A DNA stretch of 64,000 nucleotides from Antedon mediterranea (GCF_964355755.1 NC_092670.1:7680201-7744200); one strand, 5' to 3'; positions 26,901 to 38,669 are shown, counted from the stretch's first letter. Notes: generated by a model not told the origin, from the sequence alone. Numbers and translations: made by a program.

Positions 26901-27111
26901 AATATAGATAATAGTAGAACATTTTCTGATAAAAAACTGTTTTTTAGTACTGTACCAACCATACTAAAATAATAATAGTAACACATTATGCAAGATTTTA
27001 ATTTAGTTTGTGATTTAATTTGTGGTTCTTTTTAGGTATCCAATTGGTCAAGACATACGTAGTAGTGTTGCAGAGGCAAATATCAAAGTAAAGGCTGTCA
27101 AATTTTGGTAG
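17953..27111 (+). CDS. OSGEPL1: mitochondrial tRNA N6-threonylcarbamoyladenosine transferase (TsaD/OSGEPL1)
   Basis: Kae1/TsaD-family enzyme that transfers the threonylcarbamoyl group to A37 of mitochondrial ANN-decoding tRNAs. Eight coding exons in frame: 17953-18131, 18658-18757, 19004-19161, 19730-19859, 20498-20705, 21186-21340, 24802-25004 and 27036-27111, giving 402 aa (human about 414). Residues 1-24 are basic and hydroxylated, as expected for a mitochondrial presequence, and contain no early acidic cluster except Glu3. Motifs in order: GIETSCDET (27-35), HHMQAH with metal ligands His133 and His137, SGGH (157-160), DFSFSG, SGGVASN (313-319) and [10 protein letters not shown] with metal ligand Asp347. 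The ATG lies two bases after a likely acceptor (CATCCTCAG), so a non-coding 5' exon is probable. The protein appears intact. The 3.5-kb sixth intron holds repeat copies. A poly(A) signal follows at 27178. Confidence 0.97.
18557..18622 (-). mobile_element. tRNA-like SINE head in OSGEPL1 intron 1
   Basis: On the minus strand, GTTGTGACTTGGTGGTTATG (box A-like) is followed by GGGTTCAAGTCCTGT (box B). It resembles a diverged tRNA gene and is most likely the pol III head of a SINE rather than a functional tRNA. The expected anticodon arm is poor. Confidence 0.55.
23645..23712 (-). mobile_element. diverged tRNA-like sequence in OSGEPL1 intron 6
   Basis: Minus-strand TGGCTCGATGGTCTGTG, then GAGATCGAGTCTCACC, approximate box A and box B at tRNA-like spacing. 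Weak stems; I read it as a SINE head relic. Confidence 0.4.
24130..24680. mobile_element. internal copy of the CGACC-ended repeat element
   Basis: Closely matches 9636-10110 (shared ACTTTTGACGTGCTCGTATA, TTAAGCGCGCGTACGCA, AACATAACCACATCGATTCC) with small indels. It lacks the outer CGACC-rich ends. It lies in OSGEPL1 intron 6. Confidence 0.85.
24741..24770. repeat. perfect 11-bp hairpin before OSGEPL1 exon 7
   Basis: AGGTTATATGC, loop CTGATAAT, then GCATATAACCT. It ends 31 bases before the AG acceptor of the seventh coding exon, so it falls where a branch point would normally lie. Confidence 0.8.
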
Positions 27112-27177
27112 AATATAAAAATGGTATTAAGGTATATGTGTATAGTATGACATAACATAAAATATACTTTAATATTA

Positions 27178-27183
27178 AATAAA
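27178..27183 (+). promoter_or_regulatory. OSGEPL1 polyadenylation signal
   Basis: AATAAA 67 bases after the TAG stop at 27109-27111. Confidence 0.7.
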
Positions 27184-28879
27184 TAAGATAGAACAATTTT
27201 TATTATAAAAATACCATTTAAAATATGGCGAATTAGTCATTTTAATGAACCAAAAGAAGAAAAGCATAACAGTATTCATTGATATGTTTATGGTATAAAT
27301 GGTGTAAAATAACCCCTAAAACACAGGTAATCTTTTATTTGATAAACAAATACATGGACCAGCCCGGAAGTTCTAAATTGTAAAATTAAAAAAGAATGAC
27401 TTCTTTATTCTCATCTACAGAATAATAAATATATTCTTTCAACTTATTTTTTACTTAAGCTGGCATCTATTTGGTCATGAGTAAACTTTGCAGATCAAAT
27501 TGATGATTCAGGTGCCGTTTTCACCAATCACACTTAAGTGAGATATTTCCCTTCATAAGAATTTCTTTTTTTTCTGTTTTTTTTTTATTCATTCTTTCAT
27601 TCCGTAAAAAATATATAAAAAATAAAAACAACATGTGTTAATAAAAATACATATGTGTTTATAACATGTATGTACTAAACCTTTTTACTTTAATACATAA
27701 CATAATTAGTCATATTGGCACAACAAAGAATTTCTCTTGAATCAAGAACAAAAAATTAATACAGATATCACTTCGGTGGTATTCACAAATATTTTAGGGT
27801 TTAAGTGAAACCCTTCAAATTCGTCTTTTTTCCCCATAACTTCTAAGGGCCCTCAATTGCATATGCTTACTTTACCATATTATTATTTGTCACAATGAGA
27901 ATTTCTCTCATAACCTTGCATTACAATTTTGTTGTATTCTGAATGCCATTTTCTTCTGATTTATCACATAATTCCTTTTCTTCAGCTGTTTTGGATTGTT
28001 TGTCGATGTCCCATGTTTTTGACCAGGAATTATATGTATCTTTATATTGTGTTAGAACAAGGATTTGGACGACTTTCTGTTTACACAAATTACACTTTAG
28101 TGAATTGAGATATCCTCCTTTCTAACTATCTCACTTAAGTAAAATATTTTGCAAGTATTCATAAATAGGTAGGATAATTTGTAATATTGGATGTGCTTCC
28201 ATTGACAATAATCATGAGCTATCTGTAGGCATGTTTACTCCTATTTACACTTTCAGTGCTTGTCAGTAGTTTTAAAAGGGTAAACAGGAACACTAATCTA
28301 TTTTATATACAGTATAGCGCTGATAAATGAATGATCTCCACATCGTATACCTCTTCTTGACGCAAACCACCTTAAAGTGTTGATAAACAAATTGGTGTTC
28401 AAAGGAATTACCACTTCTAGATGTAGAGCTTGATTAGTATAGATATACATAATTATCTTTTTATCCGGAGTTACAAGGTTTTGCATGTAATACTGTATTT
28501 AATAAGATACAAGGTTTTGTCAGTTAAAGTTATTATGGCTGAAATATAGTCAATTAAGTGACTTGTTGTTCTATCACACATCTAGACAGGCAGACAGACA
28601 GATATTCAAAATAATACTCATTCTAAGGTGGCTTTATTATCTGAAAAATGTTGTGTACATTTGAAAAAATAGTTTAGTATGATGATTAAAATTAATGGTG
28701 GTATTGATTAACAGCTTACATTCCAGATTATTCAATACGCTTAGTGACTAAGTTGATCATAGAATGCGTGATAATCAGCTGGCATAACAAACTTTAGCTG
28801 CTGCAGATGCTGGTACTTGCTTGGCGTTATCTTTCTGCGTTCACTATAAAGTGCTGGTGGCGCGCCCCCGATAGCCTGT
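27184..28879. other. no gene recognised
   Basis: AT-rich intergenic sequence between OSGEPL1 and the transposon relics. No supported feature. Confidence 0.4.
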
Positions 28880-30593
28880 AGCCTTGCTCAACGTGGGTGG
28901 GAAATCTTCATCCACTTATCAGAAAAGTGAAGCTTATACTGGACAGTTGCGCCGCCTGTATACTTGATACACCTCAGATCAGTTACTGTCGTTTCATCGA
29001 CCTTGCAACCTGGTCGTATTTCTTTAAAAATGTTGAAGTTGAGATACTTTAGACTGTATGGAGTTGGATTAGAACAAGCCTGTCTCATTATCTCTAGTCG
29101 TATGATAATTTTTAGTTTGCGCTCTATTGACCTTTATCTGCGTGTGACCCTGTACTAAAATCTTCTGTATTATTATTTGTACTGTTTTAGCTTTCTCTCT
29201 TGAGAATATGTTAGGCATTGGCTAAGATAACATTCCGATTCTGATCCGTCACTGTAAAGAATAAAAGTGTCATACTCCAAATGATTGTACAAGTAGTCGA
29301 TAATACAAGAAGCGAATTCGCTTGCAGTAAGGCTTCCTTCATGCCAAACGTAGCTTGTGATATCTCGACTCACAATGTCATATATTGTAAAATTATGTAC
29401 ACAAAGTTTTGTCTTGTAATACAATGCAGAGGCTTTCAATCGTGGTGACAGAAGGAAAGCCTGGAGGTCTATCAGGAGTACTAGAGTCTCCTCTGTGCCT
29501 TCGTGGGCAAGTGCATTTTGTTTTTCAGCTTTTTCATGTCTTGCTGCCTCAACATTAATTCGGTGTTGCTCCCACTCTTAATCTGATATGTTGGGCCTGA
29601 AGAGAGATAAGTTCATTTTGTCAAATTCTTCGTAGAGTAATTTTCAAGAGAGTCATGTTTGTCCCTTGGTCTGGCATTTCTCTTTATATAGTCTATACAA
29701 CATTGACATGTCAATTATAGGTTCAAGATACAACTTGTACGAACGAGAAGGGAGCTTAGCTAACTTTGCTAGAAACTGATTCCGGAAGAAGTCTCGATCT
29801 CAATTGCTTCTAGCATAGTATAAAGATTTTCGAGATGATGTTTCTAGCTGTTTGTAGTTTACACAGCTGGCCCATTGTCTGACCAAGCACTCTCCAATGC
29901 CAGTTGTACCCCTTACGTCTTGAATCTGCATCTCCTGTTTTCTTCTGTTTCACTGGTTTCGAATCTACTAGTCCCTGTACCAACACTTTCTTTCTTCCCC
30001 AATCCAAGATGTCCCATATTTCATCAAAGAAACTCTTTTTGTCGGCTTCGGTAAATTCGCGACAGTGGCGTTTTTGTGTCTGCTTACATGTGCACATTGG
30101 TTTCAAAGAACGCTTATTTGTTCACATTACCTTTTGATCCCATGTATTACTTTCCCTTTTCTCTTAAATTTTGCTGCTTTTTTCGTTTCCATGACAGTGG
30201 ATTTGCATGCCCTCTCTTTGCTCTTTTTTTAACTGGTGAGTCAGTCGGTGCAGCCTCCCGGTCTGTATTATCATTTGGAGATCCATCAGTGTCATCACCA
30301 ACATCGGACAGTTCATAATTTGGATCATCTGGTTCATCGTCTAAAGACTCATCAGCAGACTTGGCATTACCATCATCGGATGGTTCATAAGTTGGATCAG
30401 CGGATTCATCATCTAAAGACTCATCACCAGTGTCTTCCTCATCTATGTCAGCAATGCCTTCAACACCCTGGGATGCATTCACACTTCCTTCCTGATCAAC
30501 CTTGGCATCACAATCAATGTTAATGCTTAATATTTGTGTTACAAGGTTTAACATTTGTCGGGTCATCATACCAGTGATCTGAAAGTACAACAA
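28880..30593 (-). pseudogene. relic of a DUF7869-like transposon protein
   Basis: Minus-strand frames in family order. An acidic, Ser/Asp-rich N-terminal piece (30593-30147) ends in basic NPLSWKRKKQQNL. A Cys-containing piece with KKSFFDEIWDILDWG lies at 30106-29810. A piece with LLIDLQAFLLSP, ALYYKTKLCVHNFTIYD, YVWHEG and FILYSDG covers about 29560-29173. A C-terminal piece with YTGGATVQYKLHFSDKW lies at 29088-28888. The YYK.KL.V.N.TIYD and W.E blocks are typical of multicopy, transposon-derived metazoan proteins with a DUF7869-type RNase H-like domain. The expected QNRN-like residues after SDG are missing, and frames are broken between pieces, so it is probably dead. The family name is from memory of the motifs. 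Confidence 0.55.
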
Positions 30594-31639
30594 ATATACT
30601 ATTAATTACAATTTGTACTGAGTAAATTTCAAATTGTTTCAGACATTCACATGCATCAATTTGAAAAGAGCATTTTTTGCAGCACTGCCTGCATTTTCTA
30701 AGTAAAAGACAAAATTTAACATTTTGCCATGGGGGCCCAAGGAGTGTGAGCCCGCTACTTGCCATCTGCATGAATAAAATTTATATTTAATTCATTCCAC
30801 ATTGCAGTGAAAAATCACACAAAATTGATAGTTTTAACTATAAATAATGATCACATTTAATAATAATTCATTCTCAGAATCAGCAATACTCTGTGTTAAC
30901 AATAGAATATTGTACGTCTTTACTTCTTTAATACTGTATAATTCTTCACAATCTAACTTCCTAAAACCTACAGTTACTTTGGTTAAAGCTTTCAAAGAGG
31001 CTTCACTTCTTTGCTGTATTAGTAATAAAGTATGTGAAATAACAAATAAATATTGCTATTGCTATATTTTACTTACTAAATTCTTCATAATCTACAGTAA
31101 TCCGATTTAAAATTTTATTTGTAACATTTTCAAAAAAATTTGATGTCGATTAAGAGACAGACTTTTCATTAAGTATTCTCTTCTTTTGTGTGACGGTGTA
31201 TTCTTCAACAGTCTTTCACGTCTTTTGCAAGAGGATGCTGGTCTGGTTTTCGCAGGTTTATTTGGCGAGATCTGCTTAATGCATAAACTGCATCACAAAA
31301 GATAAAGTCCTTATTGAAGATCTAGAACCTTAAACACTTTTCAATTTCATCTGCTTTTTTTGTCCTCATAATTAGCATAATAATTAGCATAATAATTAGC
31401 ATAATAATATACCATGTGGAAAAAAAAGGTACAGCAAAGCTACTTTTTATCCTGCTTTGATCTTTTTTTTTTTTTCTGCTCGATTTTTATTGGGATTGAA
31501 TATCTTGCCATTGAGACGGATGTGTGGTGTTGAGTATGCGGTCTAGTCTGTTACTAACATAAACATTCTTGTTGTAATGTAACCAAGTACCATCCGAGTA
31601 GTAGAGAAGAGTATATAAACATGTACTTGGCCCAGGGTA

Positions 31640-32295
31640 GAAGTAGATGGGGTATTAGCAATTTGTTCAACCGAATCATGAAAGGGTTGATCCTGTGGAT
31701 TGACTTAATTTGAATTATCAGGCTTATCCACGAAAACTTTTTCTACAGTTGAAGCTTGTAGTAACTCTTTGCGAATACAGTATCATAAGGATTAAATGCA
31801 GCATTCACCATAATGCATGAAGCAACATACATGTCTTTTACCTGTATTTTTCTTGAGGAACTTTCAACATGCCTTGTTGTATTCAGATTTCAATGATCGG
31901 AAAACAAATTTATCCAAAGGTTGCAATGGTTTGTTGTGTGCGGTGGGAAGGAGCACCAACATGGTGGACAAAAAACTTTCTAAACCACATGTCAAACAAC
32001 TCCGTATCAATGAACAATGATTTGCTGACACCAAAGAGAGAATCGGCAGGAGCATTCTGCATTAAAGAATCGCTCAGTCGCTGGCCTTTAAAAATCAACG
32101 GTGACAAATAATCCGCAGCATTTGCACATGCTAGCACTAATACATTGTCACCTCTGTCTCCATTTTTTTTACACTGGATAGTTCTCTATTTTGATCTATC
32201 TTGAATCTTTGATAAATTGTGCACCAAACTAAGTCTGGTTTCATCGGCATTATATATCTGTGATGGCTTGTTCTTTAAATCCAAAATTTAAATCT
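31640..32295 (-). pseudogene. pogo/jerky-like DDE transposase relic
   Basis: The minus strand reads QIYNADETRLSLVH (first catalytic Asp region) and a stop. It continues GDRGDNVLVLACANAAD, LIFKGQRLSDSL, FDMWFRKFFVHHV. In another frame it reads LLPTAHNKPLQPLDKFVF and SLKSEYNKAC, then a C-terminal part near 31640-31830. This order matches DDE_1 transposases of the Tigger/jerky group. The segment that should carry the second Asp (between FVHHV and LLP) is deleted. Stops and frameshifts make it non-functional. Confidence 0.75.
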
Positions 32296-32312
32296 TGCGA
32301 ACTGCATCTGGA

Positions 32313-32705
32313 TTAAATTGATATTGTACAGTATATACCCATTATAGAAACCCTGCTTTTAGCATTCGCCGTAATGCATACTTGGCCCAGGGTTGCCTGT
32401 GGAATTGTGGTTGGCATTATCATCAGTAGAAGTAGATGGTGTATTAGCAATTTGTTCAACCGAATAATCAAAGGGTTGATCCTGTTGATTGACTTAATTT
32501 GAATTATCAGGTTATCCACGAAAACGGTTTCTACAGTTGAAGCTTGTAGAAACTCTTTGCGAACAGCATCTGGATTAAATAGATATATACCCGTTGCAGA
32601 AAGCCCTCTTATAGCAGCAATCGCCATGATGCATGAAGCAACATATACGTCGTTTAATATTACTTTGCCTGGATTTTTCTTATCTCTTTTTTTAATTACT
32701 TTCAA
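32313..32705 (-). pseudogene. second pogo/jerky-like C-terminal fragment
   Basis: The 130-codon frame carries GLSATGIYLFNPDAVRKEF, the typical C-terminal GFRATGIWPFN-like motif of Tigger/jerky transposases. It shares long stretches with 31640-31830, so two related copies lie side by side. Confidence 0.65.
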
Positions 32706-32879
32706 AGGTATTACTTGCTTGTTACTTGATGTTATGGGTCGGTTAGAAAGCTAAATATAGCTTATATGACCCTTCCTGTCTTCTTATAACCAAGATATAC
32801 GACTCCGGGTGTACACATAATGTTCCAGAGTGTTTATAAATGTGAAAAAGTAAACTTGCAGTCAAGGGACTTCCAATGA

Positions 32880-33270
32880 TCATATCATTGAGGAGTGACT
32901 TGAATAGATTTAAATTTGGAGATTTTACAACATTGATTTCTTAGACTTGATTTATCACTTGGTATAAGTAGTGATCCATCGTTAGCAAATAAAGATCTTG
33001 GTGTGATGGCCAATCCATAGTTTCCTATTGTTGTTTAAAGTTTTGGCAAGAACTCTGCTCGAGAATGCTGTATGAAAAGAAATCTTGATAGAAGTTGTCT
33101 TTGTTCTCTAAGTTTAATGGCCTTATCGCCAACTGAAAACTTTGTTTTATGCATCCATGTACCAAAGCTTTTGATTTTAGCTTTCATTCGGTCCCAAATA
33201 CTACTACTGGTGTCAATAGAAAGTCGGTTTTGACAAATTGTTTATATAAATCTTCACCGATCTTATCACC
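32880..33270 (-). pseudogene. relic of an uncharacterised multicopy metazoan gene family
   Basis: The minus strand reads SIWDRMKAKIKSFGTWMHKT, FSVGDKAIKLREQRQLLSRF, a stop, then TTIGNYGLAITPRSLFANDG and LLIPSDKSSL. I recognise this block as part of a repetitive invertebrate protein family of unknown function, usually transposon-associated. I do not assign an activity. Confidence 0.5.
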
Positions 33271-33439
33271 TTTCATGATGTCATTCTTTACAGATTATGG
33301 TAGAACAAGTGATAAAACTATGTTGTTTCATAGCGCAAGGTTGAGGTGATAGTTTCTTTCAACCTTAAAGCATTCTTCTTAGACACTGTGCCTCCCTCTA
33401 GTTGGTAATGTGATGGTGTTTAAGAAAGCCATCTCTCTA

Positions 33440-33960
33440 ATCTTTTACCATCATAGTAAAGTATGGAGCAGTTGCTATAACTCTGTCAATGTACTCTACT
33501 ACTACGACTACTCTAATCATTATCACCATAACATGCGTAGCAATTTCAGGATTTTTTTTCCTTTGCACATCTGCTTTCAAATTTCTGATTTCATTATCAT
33601 TAGATCCAACATCAACAAATCCTGTAATGGTTCCACTTTTCGTTGAAAAACAAAAGACTAGACTTCACTTTCATCTCGTCAAATAGCAAAGACATTTCTG
33701 TTTTTATATCAATTGGATCATTGCTTATGTTTTAATCCTTCTTTATATGTTTGATATGTTCACAGGAAATTCCAGCACCAGGTAGAGAATATACTGTGTA
33801 TTGTTGAACCTGCTAGTAACTTTAAAAACTCATCACTCTTTGCATGTGGTGCAACACACCATTTGATAACGCCAGTGTGCCATCGCATTTGTGTTTTTTT
33901 TTTTACAAAGCTTCCTGCTGCTGTTTGAACAATAATTCTGATGCTCTCCACTTTAGTATT
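33440..33960 (-). pseudogene. P-element/THAP9-like transposase relic
   Basis: The minus strand reads MRWHTGVIKWCVAPHAKS, then DIKTEMSLLFDEMKVKSSL. After a frameshift come KSGTITGFVDVGSNDNEI and NPEIATHVMVIMIR. The WH..VIKWC, DEM, G.VDVG.N and ATHV.V.M blocks in this order are characteristic of P-element-type (THAP9-like) transposases. At least one frameshift is present. No THAP zinc finger was found upstream. Confidence 0.7.
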
Positions 33961-35705
33961 GCTTCCTTTTTAAAAGGGTTCAGCCTCTTTAAAGGCTTTC
34001 TTCATTGCAACAGACTGTGTATTGTTCAGAGAACTCGCTTCCTCGCAAACATGTCTCTTACTTTTCTGTCTGTTTACATTTCTCTTCAAAGACCTTTTCT
34101 GTCTTTGTTATAGAGAAGACTTTTCAATTAGATGTCTATGCGCCATATATCGTAGGTTTGTTGATTCGTGCAAAGCATCAGATGTATTCCTTTTACGCTG
34201 TTTGAACAAAATGCATCGCAAGTCATCGCAATAATTGCATCGAATATTTTACTGTGTGAGCAATTCACATTTGACGTGCCGTACAGATTTGGAGTTTTGG
34301 CAATAGACAGATGTAGACATTTTCCCAAAAGGGCTGCATTCTGTTTCACCACTACAACCTGTCCTCTCAAATATTTTTTTGAATTTTGTTCACCAACATA
34401 TATCGCCTGTTGTCAACAAATGAAGAGCTGATATGCAAAAGGGCTTATGTCCACTTTATTAATTCTGAGAAAACAGCAAAAAAATGATTAGTAAAGATTA
34501 CACACTTTTAATATTATCAAATTTAGTATTTAATGGTAGATTTATGGTCTGTTAATTTTTTAAATAAACGGATGTAAGCCCTTTTGCAAACATTTTGCGA
34601 AAAAAACACAGTGTCAAAGTAGTAAACTACAATTTGAATCATTTAAATGTAAAACAGTTTTTATTTGTAAATCTTTTGATTAAACCATTAATAACAGATA
34701 TTTTTATGTACATTAATACATGATATACATGATTTTTTTCATGCTCTATGTTAAAAAAGGTAGCATATTTTTTAACGTCTGCAAGTGTTTTGCTTTAATC
34801 ACCAGTCTTTTACATTAAGGTCAAGTTTGGCTTCATCTTCCTAATCACTATCACTTCCCATTTCATTGTGGGCCATGTCCGTACAAATAGAATGATAAAA
34901 GTCTCTACCTCGTCTATGCTTTACAGGTTTTACAGTATAGGCATGAAGATATCACTTGGTCTTGGCGCACCTTGTTCGAGTCAAAATACATTGCGTCCCA
35001 CAGCTTCTGTTGTTGTCCGAAATAGCTTCTTTCAGTGTGCTTACAACTTCTGTTTGGGTGTTTATCTATACCAGAAAATGATTTTATGTCAGTGTCATAT
35101 TGATTGTTAAAAATGCTTGAATGCAATACAAACAAAGTGTTCTATAATAGATTATCCTTTATTTTAAACTAGACTAGACCTAAAATACACACATATATAT
35201 AACTAGTTATTTCAAGAAATAAAAAGGTGGAAATTTGGCCATTTTTCGACAAATTTAATATTGCCACTAATGCACATTACTCTAACAAAATGGTTTGAAA
35301 TGCCGAAGTTAACTAAAACTTGTCCATGCGCGCACGCTCATATTAAAAACTCTAAGAATTGTTTCATCAGGAGATAGAAGACAGAATAGGTTGTTTGTCT
35401 TCCCTTTGATCCTTTCAGCCAGGTCTGCTAGACTCGTTACCTTCAAATAAAATTTATCTCCACAAACCAAGCACACATCAGCAAATCAAGTGCAGTATCA
35501 GGAGTAATTCTTACTCGTTTGGTAAAAGATGTCTTCTTCTTTTGTGTGCACCGCACCAATATTCCTTTACATGACAGACATATATATTCGGGATACTACC
35601 CTATGACAAAAGACAAGAAAATTCTTTCCTGGTTTGAACTATGGTAGTCAAGAATTTAAAAATCTACCTATCTAAAAACTATGGTACCTACGCCGTAGAA
35701 TTGAC
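33961..35705. other. probable further transposon debris, not assigned
   Basis: Short minus-strand open frames (for example 34370-34128), and a Cys-containing stretch near 35400-35600 reading LVCGDKFYLKVTSLADLAER in one frame, hint at more degraded coding sequence. I cannot place them in a family. Confidence 0.3.
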
Positions 35706-36262
35706 AATCTTCAACTTAGAGGCTATCCTTGTCGGACAGCTTCATTGCCTTTTTTAGCTGCCATTACATATTTATAATTTCAGTCTATTATTCTGTAATG
35801 GAATATTTGTAAATATTTTTTTTGCATGATTGATTAAAAATAAAATGTTTCTTGTTTGTAGAAATGACATTTAAATTAATTTATTTTTTAATCTTCAACT
35901 TAGAGGCTATCCTTGTCGGACAGCTTCATTGCCTTTTTTAGCTGCCATTACATAACTATAATTTCAGTCTATTATTCTGTAATGGTATATTTGTGAATAT
36001 TTTTTTTTGCATGATTGATTAAAAATAAAATGTTTCTTGTTTGTAGAAATGACATTTAAATTAATTTATTTTTTAATCTTGAACTTAGAGGCTATCCTTG
36101 TCGGACAGCTTCATTGCCTTTTTTAGCTGCCATTACATAACTATAATTTCAGTCTATTATTCTGTAATGAAATATTTTTAAATATTTTTTTTGCATGATT
36201 GATTAAAAAAATAAAATCTTTCTTGTTTGTAGAAATGGCATTTAAATAATTGATTTTTAAAT
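35706..36262. repeat. three tandem copies of a ~184-bp unit
   Basis: Units starting AATCTTCAACTTAGAGGCTA near 35706, 35890 and 36076 are nearly identical through TGTTTCTTGTTTGTAGAAAT. They differ by a few substitutions and one-base indels. Confidence 0.95.
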
Positions 36263-37795
36263 TATATTATTTAACAACAAGATTTGTTCACTTCACTACT
36301 TTATATAAAAACAAAATGTAAAAACTAATATTGTTTAAAAATCATATAGTAAATGTGAAAGATAAATATCTAATATACTTTGATTGTTTACCTGGATTAT
36401 GTGAGGTTAAAAAAAACAAATAAAGTTTCTGAATATTAACGAATAGTTGTTTCAAGGGCGTTTATCTCATTTTGTTCCACATACTGTTAATCTACCATCA
36501 TTAGGAAATGTTCGAATGTATGTAATGCAATGATTCAATGTATTCTATTTAGGCCTATTCATACTACTGTATATGTATATTTATACTATTCTATTTAGGC
36601 ATATTTAAGGCAGCATGTTTCTTAAACTAGGAGATAGAATAGGCATTTGAAATCAGCACTGCTGACTCTTATGTCGAGAGAAGCCATTGATCAATGTTAG
36701 AACCAACCAAGGTGCTTTAAACTTTCTAAGCTTTGTTTGTATCAAACCTGTTAGTGGCGGTAATTATCGCTCTTGGTTTCAATTGAATAAAATAAAAAAT
36801 AAAATAAAAAAATAAAATAATGTACCAAATGCCAAAATATTAAAAAAGCTTTAGTTACTTGCTTTTGCTTTTGCAGGTTTAACTTTAATAATTATTTGAA
36901 TGAATTGTGCCACTTTTTATAACAATGGCAACATGGCCTTTTAGAGTACACTCCCTGGGTTAGACAAGCATCTATGTAAAAATAAACTTAATATAAATAT
37001 GCTTTATATTGGTTAAATATTCAATCGTTGAATGATAAAGGTATTAAAGTGTGACGTCAAACTACACAGTCATTAATTCTCCCTTCGACACGAATCCCAA
37101 AAATGTGGGCAATCAAATCCATAAAGACTCATTCCCTGATCGCATTAATGTAATTTGATATTTCTTTTGTCAATTTTAATTGATGACAAGAAGTTGAATT
37201 CTATGTTTTCGCAATTGCCTTAATAATAATGATATATTTATTTCCCCCAGAAGGTGAGACATAAGAATGTTGTTAACATTCCTGAAAGTTATAAAGAAAA
37301 AAAATGTGGCCTCGCAACAACATTTCTGTATTGTTCTGTATTTTATTACAAAAATAATGTACACAACACAGACAAGTTTTAGAGATTTCATAGTTTATAA
37401 TTCTTTAGAGACGTTACTCTTTCACCACATAGTGACTCACAATTTTATAGACAATATTTATGAGTCAATGCATAAAATGCTTGCGTAAACAATATGTAAT
37501 AAATAAAACTATAAATTGCTTACGTAAGATTTTTTGTTTAGAATTTGTATTCGCCTATTGTAAATATTAACTCATTTCTATTTTTCATTTGTTACGACAT
37601 TTATTGCTAGTTGTAACAAATTCATATTTATTTATTTTTATGTACGATTTTAACATATTAATCTTAACGTTAAAGCGTTATATGCAGATAAATTATATTT
37701 TTTAATGAATGTACAGTAGTGAATATTTTTTTGAGTTTTTGAATTTGATATTAAGACATTGTTTGATTTGTACATAATTATTTAAATCACTAATG
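36263..37795. other. no gene recognised
   Basis: AT-rich sequence. A (AAAAT)n-like stretch near 36785-36830, preceded by GGTAATTATCGCTCTTGGTT, looks like the 3' tail of a LINE. Confidence 0.4.
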
Positions 37796-38459
37796 TCACA
37801 CTTTGACCTAAAACCATTTGGATGTATGGCTTTAACCCGAAGATCAAAATGGATCACACACTTTGACCTAAAACCATTTGGATGTATGGCTTTAACCCGA
37901 ACATCAAAATGGATCACACACTTTGACCTAAAACCATTTGGATGTATGGCTTTAACCCGAACATCAAAATGGATCACACACTTTGACCTAAAACCATTTG
38001 GATGTATGGCTTTAACCCGAACATCAAAATGGATCACACACTTTGACCTAAAACCATTTGGATGTATGGCTTTAACCCGAACATCAAAATGGATCACACA
38101 CTTTGACCTAAAACCATTTGGATGTATGACTTTAACCCGAACATCAAAATGGATCACACACTTTGACCTAAAACCATTTGGATGTATGACTTTAACCCGA
38201 ACATCAAAATGGATCACACACTTTGACCTAAAACCATTTTTGGATGTATGACTTTAACCCGAAGATCAAAATGGATCATACACTTTGACCTAAAACCATT
38301 TGGATGTATGGCTTTAACCCGAACATCAAAATGGATCACACACTTTGACCTAAAACCATTTGGATGTATGGCTTTAACCCGAACATCAAAATGGATCACA
38401 CACTTTGACCTAAAACCATTTGGATGTATGGCTTTAACCCGAACATCAAAATGGATCAG
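37796..38459. repeat. 60-bp satellite-like tandem array, 11 copies
   Basis: Head-to-tail copies of a 60-bp unit containing CACTTTGACCTAAAACCATT, then TTAACCCGAACATCAAAATG. Copies are almost identical. Copies one and eight share AGATC instead of ACATC. Copy eight also has a 2-base insertion (CCATTTTTGG). Because 60 is a multiple of 3 and the unit lacks stops in a frame on each strand, long spurious open frames appear on both strands. It ends about 410 bp downstream of the neurotrophin-like stop codon. Confidence 0.98.
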
Positions 38460-38663
38460 TCAATAGTAATACAAAGAACAAAGAAACAATTCAACTTTAA
38501 CACAACTATGAAAAACTAAATGTTTATTGTTAGAAATGTCATTAGGTTTCCTATAAAAATTGAAATCTTGCACTGTAATATAAGTACTAAGCAAGTAGAT
38601 GTCTAAAATTTAATATCAATATAAATGTTAACAAATGGTTATGGTACACATTAATAGACATAA

Positions 38664-38669
38664 TTTATT
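38664..38669 (-). promoter_or_regulatory. candidate poly(A) signal of the neurotrophin-like gene
   Basis: AATAAA on the minus strand about 200 bases past the stop codon at 38868-38870. Confidence 0.5.

Noticed and set aside
37796-38459. Possible CRISPR-like array
   Set aside because: Continuous tandem repeats without unique spacers, in a eukaryotic intergenic region.
37702-38466. Long open frames on both strands through the 60-bp array
   Set aside because: They are a by-product of a stop-free unit whose length is a multiple of three; no signal peptide, conserved start or codon bias supports coding.
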